The notes: a model not told the origin generated them from the letters alone. Shown: positions 1-5,940, counted from the first letter of the stretch. The stretch is 11,670 bases of DNA from Gammaproteobacteria bacterium (GCA_015767355.1 JADWMH010000044.1:1-11670), one strand, 5' to 3'. Translations and numbers: made by a program.

Positions 1-112
1 CTTTGGCTTCCGCCATCGCTGTTTCATCGGCTTTGGCTTGCAGGTTTCCGCCGTAAATCCCTAACAGCACTGTGGACAGCACAGCACATCCAGCAATTAC
101 TCCTCTCTTCAT
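1..112 (-). CDS. N-terminus of a secreted or periplasmic protein (partial)
   Basis: Reading leftwards from an ATG at 112-110, 37 codons stay open to the window edge. The protein begins MKRGVIAGCAVLSTVLLGIY and continues to a QAKA-DETAMAEAK stretch. This is a classic Sec signal peptide: a basic start, a hydrophobic core of about 15 residues, and an Ala-X-Ala type cleavage site near residue 27. A GAAGG ribosome binding site lies about 10 bases upstream of the ATG on this strand. The mature N-terminus (Asp/Ala/Glu/Lys rich) resembles the start of many small c-type cytochromes, but no CXXCH lies inside the window, so that identity is only a guess. An FNR-like site lies about 50 bases upstream. 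Confidence 0.7.
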   Translation of the reverse strand, partial: MKRGVIAGCAVLSTVLLGIYGGNLQAKADETAMAEAK

Positions 113-155
113 TTTTCTATACCTTCAGTCTCTTGAATTGGAGCACTAGACCCAA

Positions 156-169
156 TTGATATATTTCAA
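156..169 (-). promoter_or_regulatory. FNR/ANR-like binding site upstream of the leftward secreted-protein gene
   Basis: The sequence reads TTGATATATTTCAA. It matches the FNR/ANR consensus TTGAT-N4-ATCAA at 9 of 10 specified positions; the right half has TTCAA instead of ATCAA. It is centred about 50 bases upstream of the ATG at 112. It would need a promoter close to that start, and I see no convincing -10 there. Regulation is inferred; the palindrome is seen directly. Confidence 0.4.
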
Positions 170-384
170 TTTTTCAGAAGGCATTTTTATCCACAAAAGA
201 ATCAAGGTCAAGTCTTTCATGAAGAGGAGCTTCTAATTGAAGCTGCTCACATCACACGCAAATGCTGGTGAATACCGGAAATCGCCCATAAACACGAGAG
301 AAATAGCGCCGTGCAGCAATTGATATTAGTTATTTATTATATACTTATATATTAACCTATGTTAATCTTATTGCACACTGAGTA

Positions 385-424
385 GCCGGGGAGATAATCC
401 GCAAAGCGGGAACTTCTACCTGGC
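385..424 (+). ncRNA. Possible structured 5' leader of the small membrane protein gene
   Basis: An inner hairpin CCGC-AAA-GCGG (399-409) sits inside an outer pairing of GCCGGG (385-390) with CCTGGC (419-424), which includes one G-T pair. The nested arrangement, with purine-rich internal bulges, ends 28 bases before the ATG at 453. GTAG (382-385) could instead pair with CTAC (416-419), so two competing outer helices are possible. I compared it from memory with GEMM/c-di-GMP, TPP, cobalamin, fluoride, ZTP and manganese riboswitches and found no match beyond a shared GCAAAGC string. It may be a leader structure or chance pairing. Confidence 0.3.
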
Positions 425-452
425 CTTGAATTTATTACAGGAAGAGCAAACC

Positions 453-560
453 ATGATTAACGCACTGATGATCTCCGTCGCCACGATATTAGTAGTCATT
501 TCCATAACTGTCCCGCTGGTCATGTTTACGGGTTTAATGCAATCCATCAGTCATAAGTAG
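453..560 (+). CDS. Small single-helix membrane protein, 35 residues
   Basis: ATG at 453 to TAG at 558-560. An AGGAAGAG ribosome binding site at 439-446 precedes the ATG at good spacing, which is the main reason to believe this short frame. The product starts MINALMISVATILVVISITV and ends LMQSISHK: one hydrophobic segment from about residue 3 to 29, with a short polar C-terminus carrying His and Lys. There are no charges in the helix and no cysteines. I do not recognise the family. It is the size of single-helix accessory subunits of membrane complexes (for example CydX- or KdpF-like peptides), but it does not resemble either. It has its own upstream A+T-rich region, a possible structured leader, and a foldback element starting two bases after its stop. 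Confidence 0.55.
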   Translation: MINALMISVATILVVISITVPLVMFTGLMQSISHK

Positions 561-562
561 CT

Positions 563-707
563 GTCCAAAAATAACTTCCCGATTCTGCTTGCCATGTTGT
601 CCGTCTTCTGCGTTCCAGCAAGAGTTACATAACGCTGCTATGCGCCCCCTGCTGCGCCTTGAATACGAACAACATTGCTGCGCATTATCCGAGAAGTTAT
701 TAATGGA
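563..707. mobile_element. MITE-like foldback element with imperfect terminal inverted repeats
   Basis: The left end GTCCAAAAATAACTTC (563-578) is repeated in inverted form at the right end, which ends GAAGTTATTAATGGAC (692-707), with 14 of 16 positions matching. The symmetry continues inwards: ATGTTGTCCGTCTTC (594-608) pairs with GAATACGAACAACAT (661-675) with two mismatches, then weaker GC-rich arms lead to a CATA/TATG centre near 634. The whole 145 bases can therefore fold into one long imperfect hairpin. It has no coding capacity. It lies exactly between the stop of the small membrane gene and the hemerythrin promoter region. I see no clear target-site duplication. The layout fits a non-autonomous element (MITE or REP-like); its parent transposase is unknown. 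Confidence 0.55.
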
Positions 708-825
708 CAACTCCTGAAAAGTAAACCAGGATTCATTTCAGGCTCTCTTGAGTTACATCATTGTCCGGCGAACTGATATTGCGGATGATAGCCCACTGAC
801 TCACCATATGCGGAAAAGAGAGAAT

Positions 826-1251
826 ATGACAACTCCTGATTGCAGCACCATACCCCAGGTCGCACTTGATTTCATGAACACTGTCCACTGTGAAGAGTTG
901 ACACTGGTTCAATCGATAAGCGGGTTGATTGACACCGACTCCCCTGACAATCGAAAGATCAGCGAACTTCTGGAACACTGGGTCACACATACGGAACAAC
1001 ATTTTGAGCGTGAAAACAGGTATATGCAGGAGTACAGGTTTCCGGCTTACCCGGTGCATGCCAATGAACATGATGCAGCGCTGCAGCAGATACGCCAGGT
1101 ACAGCAGCAATGGAATCAGCAGCAGAATCTTGAATCCCTGAAGCAGTACGTACAAAGTGACTGGCCAGCCTGGTTCAAAAACCACATCTCAACGATGGAC
1201 TTTATCACCGCACAGTTTCTGAGCCAGTTCGATTTCGAGGTGGAGTTGTAA
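826..1251 (+). CDS. Bacteriohemerythrin (non-haem di-iron O2-binding protein)
   Basis: The product is 141 residues, a single hemerythrin four-helix domain. The seven iron ligands are present with family spacing: His21 (in VHCEEL), His59 and Glu63 (HFERE), His78 and His82 (HANEH), His120 and Asp125 (HISTMD). Bacteriohemerythrins bind O2 reversibly at a di-iron centre and are thought to sense, store or deliver oxygen. There is no signal peptide or fused sensor domain, so it is a free cytoplasmic protein. I chose the ATG at 826, which has an AAAGAGAG ribosome site just upstream; a TTG at 748 in the same frame would add 26 residues that do not look like a hemerythrin N-terminus. It stands alone between a foldback element and a large inverted repeat. 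It could support oxygen delivery to respiratory enzymes, but nothing here proves a partner. Confidence 0.9.
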   Translation: MTTPDCSTIPQVALDFMNTVHCEELTLVQSISGLIDTDSPDNRKISELLEHWVTHTEQHFERENRYMQEYRFPAYPVHANEHDAALQQIRQVQQQWNQQQNLESLKQYVQSDWPAWFKNHISTMDFITAQFLSQFDFEVEL

Positions 1252-1260
1252 GACCCCTTA

Positions 1261-1330
1261 ACCGCAAAAGGCACGAAAAAACACGAACAATTAATTTTTC
1301 AGTTTTCGTGATTTTCGTGCCTTTCGTGGT
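1261..1330. repeat. Large inverted repeat, probable bidirectional terminator
   Basis: ACCGCAAAAGGCACGAAAA (1261-1279) and following bases are inverted at 1303-1330 (TTTTCGTGCCTTTCGTGGT is the right end). About 23 of 28 positions pair around a 14-base A+T-rich loop. It lies between the convergent ends of the hemerythrin and TraB-family genes, where a terminator serving both strands is expected. The 'TTCGTGCCTTTCGTGG' wording is, from memory, a widespread intergenic repeat in environmental proteobacterial genomes; it may be a dispersed repeat that doubles as a terminator. Confidence 0.6.
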
Positions 1331-1364
1331 AAAAATAGATTTCGAAGAGTCAGTAATCTCCTCC

Positions 1365-2570
1365 TTAACTTCCCACCAGCTTGTCAAAAATCCGGAAACC
1401 GGCAATGTAGGTTCCTGCTGCTGACCCCATGGTGCTGAAGAGAAAAACCAGCAGGATGCGTGACACACGGTTTTTCCACCAGCCGCTCCAGTGAGTCACG
1501 TCATGGCGCAACTGCTCAAAGTCACCTACCCGCGGCTTGCGCAGCAGGGTCTCGATCGCAGCTGTCACCATGCCTGCGCCGACGGTTGGGTTCAGAGAGG
1601 TAATCGGTGCGGCAACAAATGCAGTCAACACCGTCAGGATATGCCCCCCGGCCAATAACGCCCCAAGGGCTGACAGCGCGCCATTGATCAAAACCCACTC
1701 GGCAACCAGATTCCAGCCCAACTCAGGACTGCGCATAAAACCAGCCGTAAATCCGCCCAGGATCACCACCACAATCAGCCATGGCAGAAACTTGAGCCAG
1801 GATTTTTTCTGCGGCAGCTGCTCCAGAGTCGTCAATAGCTGCTGCGGATCAGCGACTCCATTTTCGAGTGTCTCGATGATCCCTTTCTGATGCCCCGCGC
1901 CAACTACTGCAAGAATGTTCCTGTAGGAGTGCTGCTGCTCCTCCTGGATAAGTCGGGCCGCCATATAGCGATCCCGCTCCGCAATCAATGGATCAAACAG
2001 ATCCTTGCGCTCGGCGGCAAATTCAGAGAAGGTCGTCTCCAGCATATCCCCCTCCTTGAGCCTCTCGACATCCTCCTCTGTCACTTCTTCGCGAGAGAGG
2101 ACGGAAGCCAGAAGCCCGCCAAAAAGGCCGAAGCGTTTCCACCAGCTGACATTATTCATCACCCGGCGCAGTGTAATACCAATTTCACGATCGATCAGCA
2201 GCACCGGTAAATCATGCTTTTCGGCAATGCTGATCGCTTCTCGCTGCTCTGCTCCCGGTTCGATGCCAAACTGCTCGGCAAGCCTTTGCTGATAGGCGCT
2301 CAGAGCGAGTTGCGCCGTTACCATTGCCGCCTTTCCACTCTTGATGACCTGGAACAGATCCATACGCGCCATGGCGTCGGGATCGACCAGTGACTGGTAG
2401 CGGCTGTTGCAGAGTTCGACGGCTACAGCGTCAAATTCGCCGCTATCCAGCAGTTCACGGACTTCATCAGCACTGGCGCGGGAGACATGTGCAGTTCCCA
2501 ACACATACACCTCACCCTCCCCCAGCTTGACATGCGAATCGATGGATGGGCTTTGTATTTCTGTCTTCAC
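1365..2570 (-). CDS. TraB/PrgY-family membrane protein
   Basis: The product is 401 residues. The N-terminal two-thirds is a soluble TraB/PrgY domain: GTAHVS at residues 25-30, a conserved Glu-containing VELC strand near 51-54, and VGAGH at 223-227. The C-terminal third is a membrane region with hydrophobic segments at about 261-279, 288-308, 311-335 and 371-392. This is the usual architecture of the long TraB/PrgY proteins found in archaea and many bacteria. Enterococcal PrgY lowers pheromone activity, and the GTAH and GxxH signatures are shared with proposed metal-dependent peptidases of the Tiki/GumN group; the role in Proteobacteria is not known. The start is GTG at 2570-2568, with AGAGG about 8 bases upstream on this strand. 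The gene is divergent from the lipoprotein gene and ends at the large inverted repeat. Confidence 0.85.
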   Translation of the reverse strand: MKTEIQSPSIDSHVKLGEGEVYVLGTAHVSRASADEVRELLDSGEFDAVAVELCNSRYQSLVDPDAMARMDLFQVIKSGKAAMVTAQLALSAYQQRLAEQFGIEPGAEQREAISIAEKHDLPVLLIDREIGITLRRVMNNVSWWKRFGLFGGLLASVLSREEVTEEDVERLKEGDMLETTFSEFAAERKDLFDPLIAERDRYMAARLIQEEQQHSYRNILAVVGAGHQKGIIETLENGVADPQQLLTTLEQLPQKKSWLKFLPWLIVVVILGGFTAGFMRSPELGWNLVAEWVLINGALSALGALLAGGHILTVLTAFVAAPITSLNPTVGAGMVTAAIETLLRKPRVGDFEQLRHDVTHWSGWWKNRVSRILLVFLFSTMGSAAGTYIAGFRIFDKLVGS

Positions 2571-2689
2571 TAAACAACCTCTGAATGAATCGATGGGATG
2601 GGGGTCAGGGAAAGCGCAACGCGAATTAATCAGAGCCTCCCGAATCTGTTATGCTTGCAAGCGCGACGAATTTTGACACATTACACACT
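2571..2689. promoter_or_regulatory. Divergent promoter region with an extended -10 and a 10-bp palindrome
   Basis: This gap separates the leftward TraB-family gene from the rightward lipoprotein gene. A TGTTATGCT extended -10 lies at 2647-2655 on the plus strand, about 35 bases before the preferred lipoprotein ATG at 2690. A perfect palindrome GCTTGCAAGC (2653-2662) overlaps its downstream edge. No strong -35 element is visible. Promoter function is inferred from the extended -10 alone. Confidence 0.35.
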
Positions 2690-3091
2690 ATGTTACGCTG
2701 GAAACTCTATTTTATTTTTATTCTGGGCTTCTCTCTTGCTTTCACGAGCGGCTGCCAGAGCATGAGTGAGCGCAGGCGCGATGAGTCGCTGGCATCGACC
2801 CTGAAGCTCTATGGCAAGATTCTGCGCTGGCAGGGTCCGCACGAACAGGGCGCCATGCTGGCCAATCCGGAACAGGCGCCAAAATACAGAGGCATCACCG
2901 TCACCTCTTACCAGGTAGTCTCCAATCCAGCCAAAACAGGGGAGAACACAGCCCGTCAAACAGCTGTGATCGAATATGTTCATCAAGACAGCCAGGTGAT
3001 AAAACGCGTCACCGACCAGCAAATCTGGGAATATGACACAGAGAATCAAAGATGGTTGCGGGAAAACCCGCCACCCCGTATGCCGAGATAA
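2690..3091 (+). CDS. Small predicted lipoprotein of unknown function
   Basis: From ATG 2690 the product is 133 residues. It begins MLRWKLYFIFILGFSLAFTSGC: two positive residues, a hydrophobic core and a TSGC lipobox with Cys22, so it is probably a lipoprotein or at least exported (Thr at -3 is a weak lipobox residue). An in-frame ATG at 2651 would add 13 residues before the signal peptide and is less likely. The mature part starts with a charged helical stretch (SERRRDESLASTLKLYGKIL), then alternating polar and hydrophobic segments that look like beta strands, and a proline-rich tail ending PPPRMPR. No cysteines or haem motifs follow the lipobox. I do not recognise the family. It lies upstream of petA in the same direction with a 192-base gap holding an FNR site, so it is probably a separate unit. 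Confidence 0.75.
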   Translation: MLRWKLYFIFILGFSLAFTSGCQSMSERRRDESLASTLKLYGKILRWQGPHEQGAMLANPEQAPKYRGITVTSYQVVSNPAKTGENTARQTAVIEYVHQDSQVIKRVTDQQIWEYDTENQRWLRENPPPRMPR

Positions 3092-3115
3092 CCCTCCAGG
3101 TCTGACAGTGTTTGA

Positions 3116-3129
3116 TTGATATTAATCAA
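3116..3129 (+). promoter_or_regulatory. FNR/ANR-type binding site upstream of petABC
   Basis: TTGATATTAATCAA is a perfect match to TTGAT-N4-ATCAA, the consensus for FNR, ANR and related oxygen-sensing CRP/FNR-family regulators. It sits in the non-coding gap before the bc1 operon, centred at 3122.5. A promoter with its start near 3184 would place the site at about -61.5, the class I activation position. Binding is predicted from the consensus; the direction of control is not known. Confidence 0.65.
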
Positions 3130-3146
3130 CTTAGCGTGATCTAAAC

Positions 3147-3176
3147 TTGACCTGACAACACACTTATAAGACAATC
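3147..3176 (+). promoter_or_regulatory. petA: Candidate petABC promoter
   Basis: TTGACC (3147-3152) resembles a -35 element, and GACAAT (3171-3176) lies 18 bases downstream as a weak -10. A better-looking TATAAG (3165-3170) is only 12 bases from that -35, too close to pair with it. The predicted transcript would start near 3184 and carry a leader of about 100 bases. It lies 17 bases after the FNR site, consistent with regulated transcription. Confidence 0.35.
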
Positions 3177-3283
3177 CACCGGTTATTTTCAAGAATATTC
3201 TGATTTACCAAAATTCCAACACCTCTGTCGAAGCCTCTGCTTTGCCAGTCAATTATGTGGTTTAATTTGTGGGAGACAACACT

Positions 3284-3874
3284 ATGAGCGAAGGGGTTGA
3301 TCTAAAAAAACGCCGCTTTCTGACTCTCTCAACAGCCGTCATCGGCGCTGTTGGAGCAGGGGCTGTCGCCGTCCCTTTTGTGATGTCATGGCAACCGAGT
3401 GCAAGAGCCAAAGCGGCCGGCGCGCCCGTTGAAGCCGACATTAGCAAACTTGAAGAGGGGCAACTGCTGCGTGTCAAATGGCGCGGCAAACCTGTTTGGG
3501 TGGTATACAGAACAAAGCAGAATCTTGAAGACCTGCCCAAGCTTGACGGCATACTCGCCGATCCGGCTTCGGAAGTCGAGCAACAGCCTGCCAGCTGCAA
3601 AAACCCGACTCGCTCGATCAAGCCTGAGTATCTGATCGCCATCGGTATCTGCACCCATCTCGGCTGCTCTCCAACCTATCGCCCCGACGTAGCGCCGGCC
3701 GATCTTGGCGCTGACTGGCTCGGTGGTTTCTTCTGCCCCTGCCACGGCTCCAAATTTGACTTTGCGGGCCGCGTCTATGCGGGCGTTCCTGCGCCGACAA
3801 ACCTCGTCATCCCGCCTCACAGCTATCTCTCTGACAAGGTTGTTCTCATTGGTGTTGACGGAGGTGCCTCATGA
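3284..3874 (+). CDS. petA: Ubiquinol-cytochrome c reductase, Rieske iron-sulfur subunit
   Basis: The product is 196 residues. The Rieske [2Fe-2S] boxes are CTHLGC (Cys123, His125, Cys128) and CPCHGS (Cys151, Cys153, His154), giving two Cys/His ligand pairs plus the disulfide cysteines. The N-terminus has a twin-arginine motif (KKRRFLTL, residues 8-15) followed by a hydrophobic anchor at about 16-35; Rieske subunits use the Tat pathway and keep this helix. The protein takes an electron from quinol at the Qo site and passes it to cytochrome c1. The ATG at 3284 is preferred because GGGAG lies 10 bases upstream; a GTG at 3269 would add five residues and has no such site. It overlaps petB by four bases (ATGA), so the two are translationally coupled. 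Confidence 0.97.
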   Translation: MSEGVDLKKRRFLTLSTAVIGAVGAGAVAVPFVMSWQPSARAKAAGAPVEADISKLEEGQLLRVKWRGKPVWVVYRTKQNLEDLPKLDGILADPASEVEQQPASCKNPTRSIKPEYLIAIGICTHLGCSPTYRPDVAPADLGADWLGGFFCPCHGSKFDFAGRVYAGVPAPTNLVIPPHSYLSDKVVLIGVDGGAS

Positions 3875-5112
3875 GCGCATTGCAAAACATGGTCGGCTGG
3901 ATCGATGATCGCTTCCCCATGACCAAGGTGTGGAACGAGCATCTGGCTCAATACTACGCTCCAAAAAACTTTAACTTCTGGTATTTCTTTGGCTCACTGG
4001 CGATGCTGGTGCTGGTCATCCAGATACTGACCGGTCTATGGCTTGCAATGATGTACAAGCCGGATGCAGATCTCGCATTTGCCTCTGTTGAGTACATCAT
4101 GCGCGACGTCAACTGGGGCTGGCTGATCCGCTACATGCATTCGACCGGCGCCTCAGCGTTTTTCCTCGTCATCTATCTGCATATGTTCCGCGGCCTGATG
4201 TATGGCTCCTACCGCAAACCGCGTGAATTGCTGTGGATCATCGGCATGATCATCTATGTCGCGATGATGGCGACCGCCTTCATGGGCTACCTGCTTCCAT
4301 GGGGACAGATGTCACTGTGGGGAGCTGCAGTCATCGTCAACCTGTTCCAGGCCATCCCGATCGTAGGTGAGGATCTGGCGATCTGGATTCGTGGTGATTT
4401 CGTCATCTCCGACGTTACCCTGAACCGATTTTTCGCACTCCACTTCCTGCTGCCATTCGTGCTTGCTGCACTGGTATTCGTTCACATCGTGGCGCTGCAC
4501 AAGGTTGGCTCCAACAACCCCGATGGCATCGAGATCAAAAAAGGCCCCAAAGGCAACAGGTGGAGCGACACAGCTCCTGCCGACGGCATCCCCTTTCACC
4601 CCTACTACTCGGTAAAGGATATTGCCGGCGTTATCGTGTTCCTGATGTTCTTTGCCGGCATCCTCTTTTTTGCACCGGAGGGCGGCGGCTACTTCCTTGA
4701 GGCTCCGAACTTCGAGCCTGCAAATCCATTGAAAACACCCGTGCATATTGCCCCGGTCTGGTACTTCACTCCCTTTTACGCAATCTTGCGCGCTGTTCCC
4801 AGTTTCGCAGGCACGCAGGTGTGGGGCGTCATCGCCATGGGCGCAGCCATTGTGGTGCTGTTCCTGCTGCCATGGCTGGATCGCAGTCCTGTCAAGTCCA
4901 TCCGCTACAAAGGCGGACTCTACAAGGGTTTCCTCGCCATGTTCGTGATTGTATTTGTCATCCTTGGGTGGCTCGGCACACAGCCTGCTACAGAGCTGTA
5001 CACACTCTTCGCACAGATTGCGACGACACTCTACTTCGCATTCTTCTTCCTGATGCCGTGGTTCAGCAAAGCTGACAAAACCAAGCCGGTTCCTGAGAGG
5101 GTGACAAAATGA
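3871..5112 (+). CDS. petB: Ubiquinol-cytochrome c reductase, cytochrome b subunit
   Basis: The product is 413 residues, full length for bc1-type cytochrome b, with about eight membrane helices. The four haem ligands are His90 and His191 (haem bL) and His104 and His205 (haem bH). Both pairs are separated by 13 intervening residues, the bc1 rather than b6f pattern. The Qo motif is PVWY (295-298) instead of mitochondrial PEWY; PVWY is known from beta- and gammaproteobacterial enzymes. The protein oxidises quinol at Qo and reduces quinone at Qi, moving protons across the inner membrane. It overlaps petA and petC by ATGA junctions at both ends. It has the b6 and subunit IV regions fused in one chain, as expected for bc1. 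The name follows proteobacterial petABC usage. Confidence 0.98.
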   Translation: MSALQNMVGWIDDRFPMTKVWNEHLAQYYAPKNFNFWYFFGSLAMLVLVIQILTGLWLAMMYKPDADLAFASVEYIMRDVNWGWLIRYMHSTGASAFFLVIYLHMFRGLMYGSYRKPRELLWIIGMIIYVAMMATAFMGYLLPWGQMSLWGAAVIVNLFQAIPIVGEDLAIWIRGDFVISDVTLNRFFALHFLLPFVLAALVFVHIVALHKVGSNNPDGIEIKKGPKGNRWSDTAPADGIPFHPYYSVKDIAGVIVFLMFFAGILFFAPEGGGYFLEAPNFEPANPLKTPVHIAPVWYFTPFYAILRAVPSFAGTQVWGVIAMGAAIVVLFLLPWLDRSPVKSIRYKGGLYKGFLAMFVIVFVILGWLGTQPATELYTLFAQIATTLYFAFFFLMPWFSKADKTKPVPERVTK

Positions 5113-5843
5113 AAAAGCTATTGATCGCAATTGTTATGCTGGCATCCCCTTCCGCATTCGCAAGCGGCGGCAATGTTCATCTTGATCATGCCGATGTGGA
5201 TATCACTGACCAGGCATCACTGCAGCGCGGCGCCAAATATTTTGTCAACTACTGCCTCAACTGCCACTCGATGAAGTATGAGCGCTGGCAGCGCATGCAG
5301 GAGTTCGGTATCCCTGAAGATCTGCTCAAGCAGAATCTGATGCCGTCGAATGCCAAGCCCGGTGACCTGATGACCACTGCCATGAACCCGGACGATGCGG
5401 CCGGCTGGTTCGGCGCTCCGCCACCGGATCTTACCCTGGAAGCACGCCTGCGCGGCGATGACTGGATCTACACCTACCTGCGCAGCTTCTACATCGATGA
5501 GAGCCGTCCATTCGGCGTCAATAACATCGTTTTCGACAAGGTCGGCATGCCGCATGTGCTGTGGGAGCTCCAGGGCATGCAAAAAGCGGTTTTCGAGGAG
5601 CATAAAGACGAGAACGGCCACGAGAGCCACGTCTTCAAGGGCTTCGAAATGGTCAAACCAGGAAAAATGTCAACCGAAGAGTATGATCAGATGTCGCTGG
5701 ATCTGACAAATTTCCTCTCCTACATGGGTGATCCCAGCAAACTGAAACGCCACTCTCTCGGCATCAAGGTGCTGCTGTTTCTGCTGGTATTCTTCATCTT
5801 TGCCTACCTGTTGAAGAAGGAATACTGGAAAGACGTCCATTAA
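5109..5843 (+). CDS. petC: Ubiquinol-cytochrome c reductase, cytochrome c1 subunit
   Basis: The product is 244 residues. A Sec signal peptide covers about residues 1-19 (ending AFAS). The single haem c site is CLNCH (Cys49, Cys52, His53), and Met147 in GMPHVLW is the probable sixth ligand. A C-terminal anchor helix at about 219-236 is followed by a positively charged tail. Cytochrome c1 accepts electrons from the Rieske cluster and passes them to soluble or membrane cytochrome c. The start overlaps the petB stop (ATGA), with a GAGAGGG ribosome site just upstream inside petB. It is the last gene of the operon; a strong terminator begins 34 bases after its stop. Confidence 0.97.
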   Translation: MKKLLIAIVMLASPSAFASGGNVHLDHADVDITDQASLQRGAKYFVNYCLNCHSMKYERWQRMQEFGIPEDLLKQNLMPSNAKPGDLMTTAMNPDDAAGWFGAPPPDLTLEARLRGDDWIYTYLRSFYIDESRPFGVNNIVFDKVGMPHVLWELQGMQKAVFEEHKDENGHESHVFKGFEMVKPGKMSTEEYDQMSLDLTNFLSYMGDPSKLKRHSLGIKVLLFLLVFFIFAYLLKKEYWKDVH

Positions 5844-5876
5844 TTAATGACATGACCCCTCTAAACCCCACCTAAT

Positions 5877-5909
5877 AAAAGGCGCGCATGTTATAATGTG
5901 CGCCTTTTT
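5877..5909 (+). terminator. Rho-independent terminator after petC
   Basis: AAAAGGCGCGCAT (5877-5889) pairs with ATGTGCGCCTTTTT (5896-5909): a GC-rich stem with one mismatch, a six-base loop and a T run. The A run on the left makes it usable on the minus strand too. The loop region contains TATAAT (5892-5897), which could by chance look like a -10 element. Confidence 0.9.
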
Positions 5910-5914
5910 AAATT

Positions 5915-5940
5915 GCGCCGACTCTATACAACTTCGGCGC
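5915..5940 (+). promoter_or_regulatory. Hairpin just upstream of sspA
   Basis: GCGCCGA (5915-5921) and TCGGCGC (5934-5940) form a perfect 7-bp stem with a 12-base loop, followed by TTTC. It begins six bases after the petC terminator and ends 19 bases before the sspA ATG. The loop contains TATACA, a possible -10. It could be a second terminator, a 5' stabilising hairpin of the sspA transcript, or part of its promoter; the sequence alone does not decide. Confidence 0.4.

Larger units (their letters stand above)
113..452. other. Gene-free stretch of about 340 bases
   Basis: No open frame with a credible start lies here. It holds the FNR-like site at 156-169, an AATTGG/CCAATT inverted repeat at 137-158 overlapping that site, and a small hairpin at 224-248 (GAG-g-AGCTTC, loop TAATT, GAAGCT-g-CTC). 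From about 320 to 365 the DNA is very A+T rich (TTGATA at 320, TATACT at 340), which is the likely promoter zone for the small gene at 453, although the spacing of those two elements (14 bases) is not ideal. The last third contains the possible structured leader described separately. Confidence 0.6.

Noticed and set aside
385..424. A GEMM (c-di-GMP) riboswitch, because of the GCAAAGC string
   Set aside because: The conserved GGCAAACC block, the tetraloop helix and the following GCC-rich arm are all missing, and the GCAAAGC here is simply the CCGC-AAA-GCGG hairpin.
563..707. An integron attC site, because of the long imperfect palindrome
   Set aside because: The end boxes do not fit RYYYAAC/GTTRRRY, there is no cassette array and no integrase.
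748..825. A longer hemerythrin starting from TTG at 748
   Set aside because: No ribosome site precedes the TTG, and the extra 26 residues have no hemerythrin character; ATG 826 has a purine-rich site.
733..1185. A 150-codon open frame on the minus strand opposite the hemerythrin gene
   Set aside because: It is antisense to a gene with all seven iron ligands, has no ribosome site and resembles nothing.
3092..3283. A terminator between the lipoprotein gene and petA
   Set aside because: No GC-rich stem followed by a T run is present; the only palindrome is the FNR-type site.
4312..5130. A 272-codon open frame on the minus strand inside petB
   Set aside because: It is a shadow of the cytochrome b gene, rich in Cys, His and Glu as expected from reversed membrane-protein codons.
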